Positions 44,382 through 52,332 of a stretch of DNA of 64,000 nucleotides are shown here, one piece after another. The stretch is from Cyclobacteriaceae bacterium (lineage in GTDB: Bacteria > Bacteroidota > Bacteroidia > Cytophagales > Cyclobacteriaceae), in assembly GCA_019638355.1 (NCBI GenBank), contig JAHBTY010000001.1:806001-870000 (forward strand), read 5' to 3'. The number at the start of each line of letters is the position of its first letter. Position 1 is the first letter of the stretch. A model generated the notes under the pieces. That model did not search any database, was not told the origin of the DNA, and saw nothing but the letters and a program-made list of their open reading frames with translations. The position numbers and the translations under genes were made by a program.

Positions 44382-44427
44382 CAAGTTTGAAGCACAATGA
44401 AACCCACTATGCAAAATCCGGAAGGTA

Positions 44428-45072
44428 TTATAGTTTTATCAAACCTTTTCGAAGTGCTTCCAATATCATACCCGTGCGCGATTGTACCTTTAGTTTTTCA
44501 AATAGACTGGCCCGGTAACCATCTGCGGTGCGTTCGCTTACGTTCATAACATCGGCAATATCTTTATAGGACATTTCATTGCTGGCTAACTTCAAAAATT
44601 CCATTTCCATCTCATTTATTTCTGCTTCCAGTTGCCCGCTTTGGTAGGCAACCAACAACTTACCCAATGAGTTTAGATGAATTTCGGAGTTGTAATAGCT
44701 ATTCACATATACTTCACGAATGGCTTCTTCCAAAACATGTGGTGTGGTGTCTTTTAGCAGGTATGAGCAACAGCCTGCGCGGATCATGCTTAACACACTG
44801 CTGTCGCTATCGTTCATGGATAGTGCAATTAACTTTATGGAGGGGTAAACTTTTTTTACGGTACGGGCCGTTTCCTGCCCATTCATGATTGGCATTTCAA
44901 CATCAACCAGAATAACATCGGGTAATACCGGTAACGTGCTTAGTTTATCCATCAAATCCGCACCATGGCGCGCATCAACCACTACATTAAATCCATTAAC
45001 TCCCTGAAGCAACGTAGCCAATGACTTACTGAACAACACATGATCGTCAACCAACCCAATCGAAATATTCAT
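44428..45072 (-). CDS. LuxR/NarL-type response regulator, orphan
   Basis: 214 residues. The receiver domain (about 1-120) has LVDDHVLFS with acidic residues, VILVDVEMPIMNGQETA with the phospho-Asp (about 55), and LLKDTTPH with the conserved Lys (about 106). The C-terminal HTH (about 150-212) reads FLKLASNEMSYKDIADVMNVSERTADGYRASLFEKL, a LuxR-type helix-turn-helix. No kinase gene lies beside it. It is divergent from a 380-bp region with repeated CCCCGT motifs and could be the factor that binds there. That pairing is inference; NarL-type regulators often bind direct or inverted heptamers near their own gene. Confidence 0.9.
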   Translation of the reverse strand: MNISIGLVDDHVLFSKSLATLLQGVNGFNVVVDARHGADLMDKLSTLPVLPDVILVDVEMPIMNGQETARTVKKVYPSIKLIALSMNDSDSSVLSMIRAGCCSYLLKDTTPHVLEEAIREVYVNSYYNSEIHLNSLGKLLVAYQSGQLEAEINEMEMEFLKLASNEMSYKDIADVMNVSERTADGYRASLFEKLKVQSRTGMILEALRKGLIKL

Positions 45073-45338
45073 AACAGAAAACAGGAATAGATATTACCAA
45101 GGGACCACCAAGGCCAGTTTTGATAATGCTTAAAAATAAGGCAAGCCCTTCAAAAGCAGTATTGCAAGTAAGTAAATATTACTTTTTTTGATTTTAACCG
45201 GGTTCGATTTGCAACTGGGAGATAAGGCCCCTGTTTGTCCTGATTAAAGCTGCAAACGGTAGCAGGTGATTTTAATATGCCTGATGCTTAATCCGGATTG
45301 CCCTTAAATAACTGAATTATATCAAAATACCGGTATTC

Positions 45339-45421
45339 GGGGGTTTTACACCAAATTGTACGGGGAAAACCCCCAAAAAAATACGTGGTTTTCCCCGTAT
45401 GAAAAACGTGGTTTTCCCCGT
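45339..45421. promoter_or_regulatory. Repeated control region between the LuxR regulator and the paralogue pair
   Basis: Two direct 16-bp copies of ACGTGGTTTTCCCCGT at 45383-45398 and 45406-45421 (23 bp apart start to start, near two helical turns). An inverted 11-bp partial copy ACGGGGAAAAC lies at 45360-45370. GGGGGTTTT (45339-45347) is also inverse to AAAACCCCC (45366-45374). The region is 36-118 bp before the paralogue start at 45457 and about 290 bp upstream of the LuxR-type gene. It looks like a multi-site operator. 45073-45338 holds nothing I can assign. Confidence 0.7.
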
Positions 45422-45456
45422 TGACACAGATTGCCCGCATAGGCGAACTTACACCC

Positions 45457-45918
45457 ATGCATTCAGTTTACCCTCAACCTACAGCCGCAGCCGACAATCT
45501 TACTTACAGAAGGGTTTCGATGGCTCTCATAATTGATATACTGAGGGTAAGTCGGGAAATATTTTACTTTATAAATCTGTTAAAGCGGCAACCCAAGGCC
45601 GACCGGTGTACCCTTGCCGTAACGTTGAATGAAGTTAGCGAGGTTACAAAAGATACGTTTGATCGGCTAAACATGGGGGTTTTTCCTATAGGCAATTGCG
45701 AACGGCTGGAAGAGCTAAGTGGTAAGTTGTTTTTCCAAATTGAATTGGCACTTGGCCCTAACCATGCCCAGGCGCTGGCAGACAGATTAAAACACGTACA
45801 CCGGGTAGAACCGTTACACCGCGAGTTTACTTCCGGGGCTATCGATCCGCGGGATCTGGTTTTGCTGGACGAGGCAGCAGGACATTTTTCGGCAAGCGCT
45901 AAAATGTTGCAGGTATGA
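45457..45918 (+). CDS. Unknown helical protein, first of a tandem paralogous pair
   Basis: 153 residues from the ATG at 45457; the TTG at 45421 is inside the second 16-bp operator copy, so is not preferred, and the ATG at 45520 remains possible. No signal peptide, no clear membrane helix apart from a moderately hydrophobic start. The body is helical with charged and Leu-rich segments (SREIFYFINLLKRQP, LEELSGKLFFQIELALGPNHAQALADRL, LVLLDEAAGHFSASAKML). It aligns along most of its length with the next protein: E-x-L-S-x-[KE]-L-[FY]-F-x followed by an R-x-[EQ]-P/LxxL block and LLxExAxxF. The family is not recognised. Its stop overlaps the next ATG (ATGA). Confidence 0.6.
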   Translation: MHSVYPQPTAAADNLTYRRVSMALIIDILRVSREIFYFINLLKRQPKADRCTLAVTLNEVSEVTKDTFDRLNMGVFPIGNCERLEELSGKLFFQIELALGPNHAQALADRLKHVHRVEPLHREFTSGAIDPRDLVLLDEAAGHFSASAKMLQV

Positions 45919-46310
45919 GTGCCGTAATGGACATCTGGCGTATTGGTAACGAGGTAAAAGATATGGTGCATGGTATGCAGCGCACAACAACTTATGAACG
46001 TGTACGCCTGGCTAACCTGTTGGAGCATATTGGTTATGTTATAAAAGAGACCTGTCGCGATTTAGCCGAGGGCCGGGTGCCGGCATCGGATGAACATGCC
46101 GAAATTTTAAGCGAAGAACTGTATTTTAAATTGGCGGTTTTAGCGCGCGAAGAAAACGCCCGCCTCGCCTCGCAATCATTTTTACGGCTGCAGCGTTTGG
46201 AATTATTAAGAAACCTTGTAACCGATGAGGGTATAGATCTGGCACAACTTCATTTGCTGGAAGAAACTGCGAATAACTTTATTGATTCTTCCAAAGCCCT
46301 TCGCAATTAG
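45915..46310 (+). CDS. Unknown helical protein, second of a tandem paralogous pair
   Basis: 131 residues, coupled to the previous gene by an ATGA overlap. The predicted helices match its neighbour: a start of Met-Asp-Ile with KDMVHGMQRTTTYERVRLANLLEHIGYVIKETCRDL, then AEILSEELYFKLAVLAREENARLASQSF, LELLRNLVTDEGID, and LHLLEETANNFIDSSKALR. Compared with the neighbour it lacks an N-terminal 20-30 residues. Both are small soluble helical proteins, possibly forming a heterodimer. I do not know the family; it reminds me of adaptor-type domains near effector genes, but this is only an impression. The CHAP hydrolase gene follows 42 nt on. Confidence 0.65.
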   Translation: MSAVMDIWRIGNEVKDMVHGMQRTTTYERVRLANLLEHIGYVIKETCRDLAEGRVPASDEHAEILSEELYFKLAVLAREENARLASQSFLRLQRLELLRNLVTDEGIDLAQLHLLEETANNFIDSSKALRN

Positions 46311-46352
46311 GTTAAAATATTCAAAAAGTATTATTAAAATCCTTTCCACGTA

Positions 46353-47297
46353 ATGTCGCGCCAAACTGTTCTTGATGTTGCCGAAGCTGAAAACGGAACC
46401 TGCGAAAATCCTGCTAACTCAAACAAAACCAAATACGGAACCTGGTATGGATTAAATGGAGTACCCTGGTGCGCTATTTTTGTTAGTTGGGTTTTCGATA
46501 AAGCCGGGCATCCGCTGGGGCATATTGACACGGCCCGGGGTTTTCAATATTGTCCATCGGCTTTTAATTATTGGAAGGTTCATAACTGCCTTACGGAAGC
46601 GCCACAACCAGCCGATATAGTTGTGTTTGATTGGAATGGCGATGGTGTGTGCGATCATACCGGTATTTTTGTAAAGTGGGTTGATTCGGGTAAAACGTTT
46701 CAATGTTGGGAAGGCAACACTGCTTTAAATAATGATAGCAATGGTGGCCGTGTAATGTTGCGTACGCGCCATGCAGCCAATGTAAAAGCTTTTGTAAACC
46801 CAGGTGTGTTCAGCAACGATTTGTTTCAGCCGCAGTCGCCCGTACTAGTTCTTAAAAGGGGCAGCAAAGGTGCTGATGTTGTTCGGGTTCAAAAACTGTT
46901 TTACGATTTAGGTTACACAATTACCGTTGATGGCGACTTTGGATTTAAAACCGAACGTACGGTTAAAGAATTTCAAAGCAAAAAGGGACTGGTGGTTACG
47001 GGCATAGTAACACCTATTTTAACAGGTGTATTGGAAGCTGAACTGGTACGGCCCAAAACAGTAAACAAGCGGATTATAAATGGTACTTTTTTACGTAAAG
47101 GCGATTGCGGACCGGCCGTAGTAGCATTACAACGGGCACTTAATAAGCATGGAGCACACCCCATGTTAAGCGAAGATGGTGTATTTGGTACCGACACCAA
47201 CCAGGCACTCAAAGACTTCCAGAAAAAAAGCAAAATACTAATTGACGGGGTTGCTGGGCCCCAAACGTGGAGTGTCATGGGGGTAAAGGTATTGTAA
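46353..47297 (+). CDS. CHAP-domain amidase with two peptidoglycan-binding domains, no signal peptide
   Basis: 314 residues. The N-terminal CHAP domain (about 1-150) has GVPWCAIFVSW with the catalytic Cys (about 38) and CDHTGIFVKW with the catalytic His (about 99). It is followed by two PG_binding_1 domains (about 165-235 and 248-312): VLKRGSKGADVVRVQKLFYDLGY with VDGDFGFKTERTVKEFQSKKGL, and FLRKGDCGPAVVALQRALNKHG with EDGVFGTDTNQALKDFQKKS. CHAP enzymes cut peptidoglycan cross-links. No Sec signal or lipobox is visible and the first residues (MSRQTVLDVAEAENG) are soluble, so it would act after lysis or by an unknown route. It shares the transcript direction with the paralogue pair. Confidence 0.85.
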   Translation: MSRQTVLDVAEAENGTCENPANSNKTKYGTWYGLNGVPWCAIFVSWVFDKAGHPLGHIDTARGFQYCPSAFNYWKVHNCLTEAPQPADIVVFDWNGDGVCDHTGIFVKWVDSGKTFQCWEGNTALNNDSNGGRVMLRTRHAANVKAFVNPGVFSNDLFQPQSPVLVLKRGSKGADVVRVQKLFYDLGYTITVDGDFGFKTERTVKEFQSKKGLVVTGIVTPILTGVLEAELVRPKTVNKRIINGTFLRKGDCGPAVVALQRALNKHGAHPMLSEDGVFGTDTNQALKDFQKKSKILIDGVAGPQTWSVMGVKVL

Positions 47298-47476
47298 CCT
47301 GCCTCAGTAGCTACAACAGCGCTTATTATAATTATATAAGTATAAGGAAAATTTGCAGAAGTCTATCGGCTCACTACACGATAACACTGCTAACATATAA
47401 GTTTAATTACTAAACCTACTTCAATCTTGCATGCCAGCCTTTTCAACTAAAATTCTTTCCTACCTTTTCAAGGTCT

Positions 47477-48310
47477 ATGGAAGGAATACTGGGTCCGGTT
47501 GGCATGGCTAAGGTTCAAGCGGTGTTAGTACAATTAACATCGCATGAGCATGATTTGATTCAGCGAACCGTTTTGCTGGCGCTTATTCCGGTAGTAGTTG
47601 CCTTCTCGTTTGTGGTGTTCGTGTTTTACCGGGCCAGGCGCGAGGCCTATTTCAGGCATAAGGAAACTGAGTTGAAATTAAGTTTGGCGGAAGGTGAGTT
47701 AAGGGCTTTGAGGGCACAAATCAATCCGCACTTTATTTTCAATTGCCTTAATTCCATACACCACTATATGTTTACAAACGATGGCCCCAAAGCGGGTGAG
47801 TACCTTATAAAATTTTCGCGGCTAATCAGGCACGTGCTTGAAAGTTCGGCCCTGCGTAGCGTATCGCTGGCCGAAGAAATTGCGGCCAATCGTATCTATA
47901 TAGAAATGGAACAATTGCGCATGAATTACGAACTAACGTATCAGATACACATTGCGCCCGAGTTGGATGGAGCGGGCCTGGAAATTCCACCCATGATGAT
48001 TCAACCTTTTGTTGAAAATGCCATTTGGCACGGGCTGGGTGGTGGTGGCCTTATTGAACTGCATTTTTTGGCCGCACCCAATCGCCATATTCAATGTATT
48101 ATTAAAGACCAGGGTAAGGGTAAAGAGTTTGCGCATGTATCCACCGATTTGTCGGGGGCTGTAAAAAAATCTTCGATGGGGACTTTATTGATGCGCGAAC
48201 GCTTTAGCCTGATAAATAATCTGCATCAAACACAGGCCAGTTTTACAATTGCCGATCGTACCGATGGCATTAAAGGAAAAGTGGTAACATTAACTATTCC
48301 GCTTATGTAG
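47477..48310 (+). CDS. LytS-type sensor histidine kinase
   Basis: 277 residues. One or two hydrophobic segments (about 33-58, LALIPVVVAFSFVVFVFYRA) precede a coiled coil and the His_kinase domain: ALRAQINPHFIFNCLNSIHHYM (about 77-98, phospho-His in NPHFIFN), IPPMMIQPFVENAIWHGL (N-box) and IIKDQGKGKEF. The periplasmic loop is minimal, so it lacks a large sensor; it may sense membrane state or a partner protein. It lies 2 nt upstream of the LytTR regulator gene. The starting codon could be the ATG at 47477 or a later one (47504). Confidence 0.88.
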   Translation: MEGILGPVGMAKVQAVLVQLTSHEHDLIQRTVLLALIPVVVAFSFVVFVFYRARREAYFRHKETELKLSLAEGELRALRAQINPHFIFNCLNSIHHYMFTNDGPKAGEYLIKFSRLIRHVLESSALRSVSLAEEIAANRIYIEMEQLRMNYELTYQIHIAPELDGAGLEIPPMMIQPFVENAIWHGLGGGGLIELHFLAAPNRHIQCIIKDQGKGKEFAHVSTDLSGAVKKSSMGTLLMRERFSLINNLHQTQASFTIADRTDGIKGKVVTLTIPLM

Positions 48311-48312
48311 TT

Positions 48313-49050
48313 ATGATGCACCGGGTATTCATACTGGAAGACGATGTGCATGCACTGAATACCTTGCGTACTTGTTTGCAGGCTGTGGCCGATATGGAAG
48401 TAGTTGGAGATGCAACTGATATTGAAACCGCACGGGTGTTATTGCACCAACTTAAACCCGACCTGGTGCTGAGCGATGTGTTGTTACCTCCCCATACTTC
48501 GTTCGAATTATGGAGCACATTTAACCCCATACCGTTTGAAATAATATTCATCACTTCATTTGAAGAGTTTGCCATCAAAGCTTTTCGGTTGGCCGCAGTG
48601 GATTACCTTTTGAAACCCGTTACTGAATCAGAACTTGCCGTTGCATTGGATAAATTCCGGCAACGAAAACACATCCGCGAAAGCACACAAAACCTAACCT
48701 ACTTATTGGCTAACCTACAGCGCCCAACCCAGGCCCGCATTGCGTTACCTACACTTACCGGCTTTTTATTTATATCCATAAAAGATATTGTGCGCTGCGA
48801 ATCGGACAATACCTATACAACCTTTTACACGTTGGACAAACAGAAAATTATTGTGTCGCGCACATTAAAAGAGTGTGAACAGATGCTGGGCGATTATCGC
48901 TTTTTCCGCGTTCACAACTCGCACCTGATAAACCTTGATTATATCAAAGAATATATAAAAGGTGAAGGAGGAATTGTAAAAATGACAGACGGCAGCCTGG
49001 TAGGTGTATCGCGCAGGCGCAAAGACGAATTTTTGAAATTATTAAAATAA
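48313..49050 (+). CDS. LytTR-family response regulator
   Basis: 245 residues. The receiver domain (about 1-120) has FILEDDVHA, LVLSDVLLP with the phospho-Asp (about 54) and DYLLKPVTESEL with the conserved Lys. The LytTR DNA-binding domain (about 145-245) includes FISIKDIVRCESDNTYTTFYT, then FFRVHNSHLINLDYIKEYIKGEGG and SRRRKDEFLKLL. It acts in the cytoplasm as the partner of the LytS-type kinase two bases upstream. LytTR proteins bind pairs of short direct repeats; no obvious pair could be found by eye in the flanks. Confidence 0.92.
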   Translation: MMHRVFILEDDVHALNTLRTCLQAVADMEVVGDATDIETARVLLHQLKPDLVLSDVLLPPHTSFELWSTFNPIPFEIIFITSFEEFAIKAFRLAAVDYLLKPVTESELAVALDKFRQRKHIRESTQNLTYLLANLQRPTQARIALPTLTGFLFISIKDIVRCESDNTYTTFYTLDKQKIIVSRTLKECEQMLGDYRFFRVHNSHLINLDYIKEYIKGEGGIVKMTDGSLVGVSRRRKDEFLKLLK

Positions 49051-49166
49051 CCGCGTGCTGCTGTTGAATGACCACTTACTAAATCAAAACCACCGAATTC
49101 TGTTTAATGTTTGGCTATTGTTTTTTAGGGATGTACCTAACAACAGATTAATCCTTTAGTACCAAA

Positions 49167-49430
49167 ATGACCAAACTTGTAGCCTCTGCCTTTATTGCAA
49201 ATGGTTCATTATTGGTTTACCTCGATAACCAACTGATTATGCAAAACAGCGATGCGGTAACCGTTGATCTGGAACCAGGCCACGAATATATTATACATTG
49301 GTTTGTAAAAGGAGACGTAGGGCAAACATTTTCTATAACGATTTCGGCACCTAAGGAAGCGCAGTTTCAGCTTACGCGGGCAATACCAAAGGCAAAAAAA
49401 GATTTAGGCACCTTTCGATTTTCATGTTAA
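49167..49430 (+). CDS. Small unknown protein, predicted beta-sandwich
   Basis: 87 residues. Alternating strand pattern (LVASAFIANGSLLVYLDNQLIMQ, AVTVDLEPGHEYIIHWFVKGDVGQTFSITISAP) suggests an Ig-like sandwich. No signal peptide or membrane helix. It follows the LytTR gene by 116 bp and precedes a lipoprotein gene by 18 bp. No family is recognised. Confidence 0.5.
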   Translation: MTKLVASAFIANGSLLVYLDNQLIMQNSDAVTVDLEPGHEYIIHWFVKGDVGQTFSITISAPKEAQFQLTRAIPKAKKDLGTFRFSC

Positions 49431-49448
49431 ATATAAAATTCAACAGCT

Positions 49449-50225
49449 ATGAAAGTTAATGTAATATTGATCGTATTGATGGTTTTAATGATTACCTCGT
49501 GTTCACCTCGCAAGGATGAGAAGGTTGCAACCTCAAAGGCAAGGATTCAAAGAATTTCGCTGGATGAAGCGGCTCAATACATTTCTAACTTCTTGGTTCA
49601 CGACCAGTTTGGCAAGATAGCCGTCTCTCAGGCAATAGGAGGTTCGTTTGATGTAAAGGTATTTGAAACACCTGCTGACAGGCAAGGGGTACTATTTTGG
49701 TATTGTGTAAGCGATGCAAGCAGCTATCCTGCTTTTTTTCTGGGGATGGAACATGTTGCAAAGTATGACACAACCAATGTGCCTAAGGTGCCGGTTGATG
49801 AACTGCGTGTTCCTGAAACTTTCCTATACACCGGTGGTGGAACCAGTCTGGATGAAGTTAAGGAATTCTTAATTACCCAAACAAAACCTGTTCAACCTAC
49901 TGGAGGAACATTGAAAGTAGATGAAGCGAAACTATTTATTCAAAACTTTAAGGATTTAGTTGACTCTGTCGGGAACTGTGATCTAGACAACTGTAAATAT
50001 CCACAAGGCTTCTTCGACAGTAAATCCAATGATGATATGACGGCATTTTTAAGTCATAAACCGATAACAGTTCGATATTACTTTGGATATGACACCAGCT
50101 ACAAACCAAATGCTATTCGTATAATTTTAATAGGTGCTAATGAAGCCGGTGAAAATATAATTTTGGCAACGCGCGATGAAGGTACTATTTTGCAGAAGTC
50201 GTTTCCTCCGCCACCAATATTATAA
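49449..50225 (+). CDS. Lipoprotein of unknown function
   Basis: 258 residues with a lipobox ending LMITSCSPR. The rest is a soluble alpha/beta protein with a duplicated-looking region: ISLDEAAQYISNFLVHDQFG (about 35) and LKVDEAKLFIQNFKDLVDSVG (about 155) are similar motifs about 120 residues apart. Two Cys (NCDLDNC) in the second half could form a disulfide. I do not recognise the family. It is in a run of short unknown genes that ends before the seven-helix protein. Confidence 0.6.
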   Translation: MKVNVILIVLMVLMITSCSPRKDEKVATSKARIQRISLDEAAQYISNFLVHDQFGKIAVSQAIGGSFDVKVFETPADRQGVLFWYCVSDASSYPAFFLGMEHVAKYDTTNVPKVPVDELRVPETFLYTGGGTSLDEVKEFLITQTKPVQPTGGTLKVDEAKLFIQNFKDLVDSVGNCDLDNCKYPQGFFDSKSNDDMTAFLSHKPITVRYYFGYDTSYKPNAIRIILIGANEAGENIILATRDEGTILQKSFPPPPIL

Positions 50226-50234
50226 AAACCTTTC

Positions 50235-50879
50235 ATGTTTGAGTTACCCCGGATTACAACTATTGTTCAACAGTTTTCAGTTTGGGGTATTGTTGTTCCG
50301 CTGGGTATTGGATTGCTCCATTATAAAACTGCCGATTTTAATTTGCGCCTATTCATTGGTTTTCTGGTGGTTGGGTTCATCACAGATGTGTCCATGTTTG
50401 TAATACACCGTACAGCATACAGCAATCACCTCACCACCATTATTACCATTTATTCGCTTGTTGAGGCCGGCATGTTTTTTTGGTTGATTTGGAAAAATGC
50501 CAAACATAAAATTCTTGTTAGGTTGAGTGCTGTTTTATTCTGGATAACACCAGTACTATGGCTTACTTTATTAATTGTACGTTTTGGTTTTTTAAAGGAG
50601 TCGCCAGGCCAACTTTTCGATCCATTCTATAGTATCAGCGTTTCTTTTTTGGCTGGATTTACCATTTTAGAAATAGTTGAACGTGAAGAGCCGGTTTCGC
50701 ATGCAATTTTCTGGATACTACTGGGCATGTTCTTCTACTGCTTTTGTACCTTCTTCATCATGGGTTTGCTTAACACCCTGCTTTCGCAGCGTATTTGGGT
50801 TCTCAACAACGTTTTCAACATTATTACCTATTGTTTCTATTCAATGGGCCTTTGGCAACTGCGCATCCGGAAGGCATAA
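50235..50879 (+). CDS. Seven-helix integral membrane protein of unknown function
   Basis: 214 residues with about seven hydrophobic segments covering nearly all of it: starts at residues about 12, 38, 68, 90, 120, 150 and 185. The C-terminal helix ends IWVLNNVFNIITYCFYSMGLWQLR. Stand-alone proteins of this shape occur beside histidine kinases in Bacteroidota and could act as a sensing module; here the nearest kinase is the LytS-type gene about 2 kb upstream. A short decayed copy of its C terminus lies directly downstream. It starts 9 nt after the lipoprotein gene stop. Confidence 0.6.
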   Translation: MFELPRITTIVQQFSVWGIVVPLGIGLLHYKTADFNLRLFIGFLVVGFITDVSMFVIHRTAYSNHLTTIITIYSLVEAGMFFWLIWKNAKHKILVRLSAVLFWITPVLWLTLLIVRFGFLKESPGQLFDPFYSISVSFLAGFTILEIVEREEPVSHAIFWILLGMFFYCFCTFFIMGLLNTLLSQRIWVLNNVFNIITYCFYSMGLWQLRIRKA

Positions 50880-50943
50880 TTTTCAAGTAGCTTCGGGTTT
50901 GATATGTCTGATCAAGCACTTTGCTATTGACAGTAGTGGGTAA

Positions 50944-51120
50944 ACACTTGCAACGCTTATGAGTGTTTTCGATAGCTGCCTGCCCGGTGTGTGGTATGCA
51001 CACACGATTATTAACATGATAGCTTACCTGATTTATACCGTTGGTTTTTGGCGCGTGCGCCAACCTGTTTATGCTTACCAAGTTCTTGCAATTGCCAGCC
51101 GGATTCTAAACCAGAATTAA
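50944..51120 (+). pseudogene. Remnant of a second copy of the seven-helix protein gene
   Basis: A frame of about 58 codons after a stop (50941-50943), with an ATG at 50959, ends in the text VWYAHTIINMIAYLIYTVGFWRVRQ. This matches the C-terminal helix of the preceding gene (IWVLNNVFNIITYCFYSMGLWQLR) position by position in pattern: N-x-I-x-Y-x-x-Y-x-x-G-x-W-x-x-R. It has no detectable rest of the gene upstream, so it is interpreted as a decayed paralogue. No strong evidence of expression. The rest of 50880-51262 holds nothing else that I can support. Confidence 0.55.
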
Positions 51121-51262
51121 CTTCTGCAAGTTTGCATTCGGATTTGACCTAACAAACACACAACTTCCTTACCTGATTGAGCGGGCAAGCACGAATGCAA
51201 TGTGCGGGGGCTTACTGTGTCAAAATCCTGCCGGTGTTTTTTCTTCCGTAAATCCATTTGCC

Positions 51263-52330
51263 ATGACTAAGCATTACATCATTACCAACCGACCCGTGCG
51301 CGTAAAGAATGGGCGCGAACAAATTGACGAAAGCAATCAGGCTGCTACTACCTACAACCTGCGCTTCGGCACAGCCGAAATTGTAAAAGGCCGCGATGGT
51401 AAACCCAAAGCCAAAGTAGAGTTAATCCCCGATGTGCCGGTACACAACAACAAATTCGCAGAACTCAACTACGAAAATGTTGAAACAGAAAAAAACCTGC
51501 CCGGCTCAGCTCAATGGTTTAAGTCGCTATACGATGACATGTCCGCAGGTAAGAAAAACAACGACACACTATTCTTCATTCACGGATTTAATTGCGGCTA
51601 TCAATGCCTGATCGAAAACCTGATCGATCTGGATAAGATCTTTGTTAAGAACCGATCCAACCCCATTGCGCGTATTGTCGCCTTCTCGTGGCCTTCCAAT
51701 AATATGATTACCGAGTACCGGAAAGATCAGGCCGATGCGGGCTATGCCGGTATTGCGCTGGCGCGTGGATATTACAAGCTGATCAAATTTTTCAGCGAGT
51801 TTGTACAAGACGAACACTGCGAAAATAATATCCACGTACTCTGTCACTCTATGGGCAACCAGGTGTTCGAACGCATGGTAAAAGAAATTCTGAACTCACG
51901 CATTCCGGCAGCGCCTATTTTTAAACAAGTGGTATTGGCTGCAGCCGATATTGATAACGATGCCCTAGAACCCGGCAAAGCCTTATACCACATCACCGAT
52001 TTCTGCGACCGCGTGCACATCTACTTTCATAAAAGTGACGATGCGCTAAAGATTTCCGACAAAACAAAAAATAAAACTAATCGCCTCGGACTAACTGGCC
52101 CCACACGTCCGCTGGAGCTACGCATGAATGTAAACGTAGTGGAGGCTTCCGAAATAAAAGATTCGCAAGGCACAAAAGAAAAACTCTTTAACCACTGGTA
52201 TTATAAAAACAGCGAAACCGTAGCGCACGACATCCGGCAGGTATTCTCCGGCATTCATACCGAACACATTAAAGGGCGCGAATACCTGCAGCATAAAAAT
52301 ATCTTCCGCTTAACCGGTAAAGCCCGCTAG
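51263..52330 (+). CDS. Alpha/beta hydrolase (DUF900-like), no signal peptide
   Basis: 355 residues from the ATG at 51263; 21 codons of open frame upstream have a poor start. The N-terminal 90 residues are an unrecognised basic segment (MTKHYIITNRPVRVKNGREQID...). The hydrolase fold follows with the oxyanion FIHGFNCGY (about 112-120), the nucleophile elbow LCHSMGN (about 194-200), and an acidic residue candidate in HKSDDAL (about 258). It is close to the DUF900/esterase group. No signal peptide. The next gene starts 2 nt downstream, so the two enzymes are probably made together. Confidence 0.7.
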   Translation: MTKHYIITNRPVRVKNGREQIDESNQAATTYNLRFGTAEIVKGRDGKPKAKVELIPDVPVHNNKFAELNYENVETEKNLPGSAQWFKSLYDDMSAGKKNNDTLFFIHGFNCGYQCLIENLIDLDKIFVKNRSNPIARIVAFSWPSNNMITEYRKDQADAGYAGIALARGYYKLIKFFSEFVQDEHCENNIHVLCHSMGNQVFERMVKEILNSRIPAAPIFKQVVLAAADIDNDALEPGKALYHITDFCDRVHIYFHKSDDALKISDKTKNKTNRLGLTGPTRPLELRMNVNVVEASEIKDSQGTKEKLFNHWYYKNSETVAHDIRQVFSGIHTEHIKGREYLQHKNIFRLTGKAR

Positions 52331-52332
52331 TT

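Noticed and set aside
45339-45374. Terminator from the GGGGGTTTT / AAAACCCCC inverted pair
   Set aside because: No T-run follows the stem on either strand; it is better seen as part of the operator-like region.
49060-49090. Similarity of a short stretch after the LytTR gene to 59266-59291 as a possible repeated regulatory site
   Set aside because: About 20 similar positions, but part of the second copy is coding sequence of the DUF4230 gene; likely chance.
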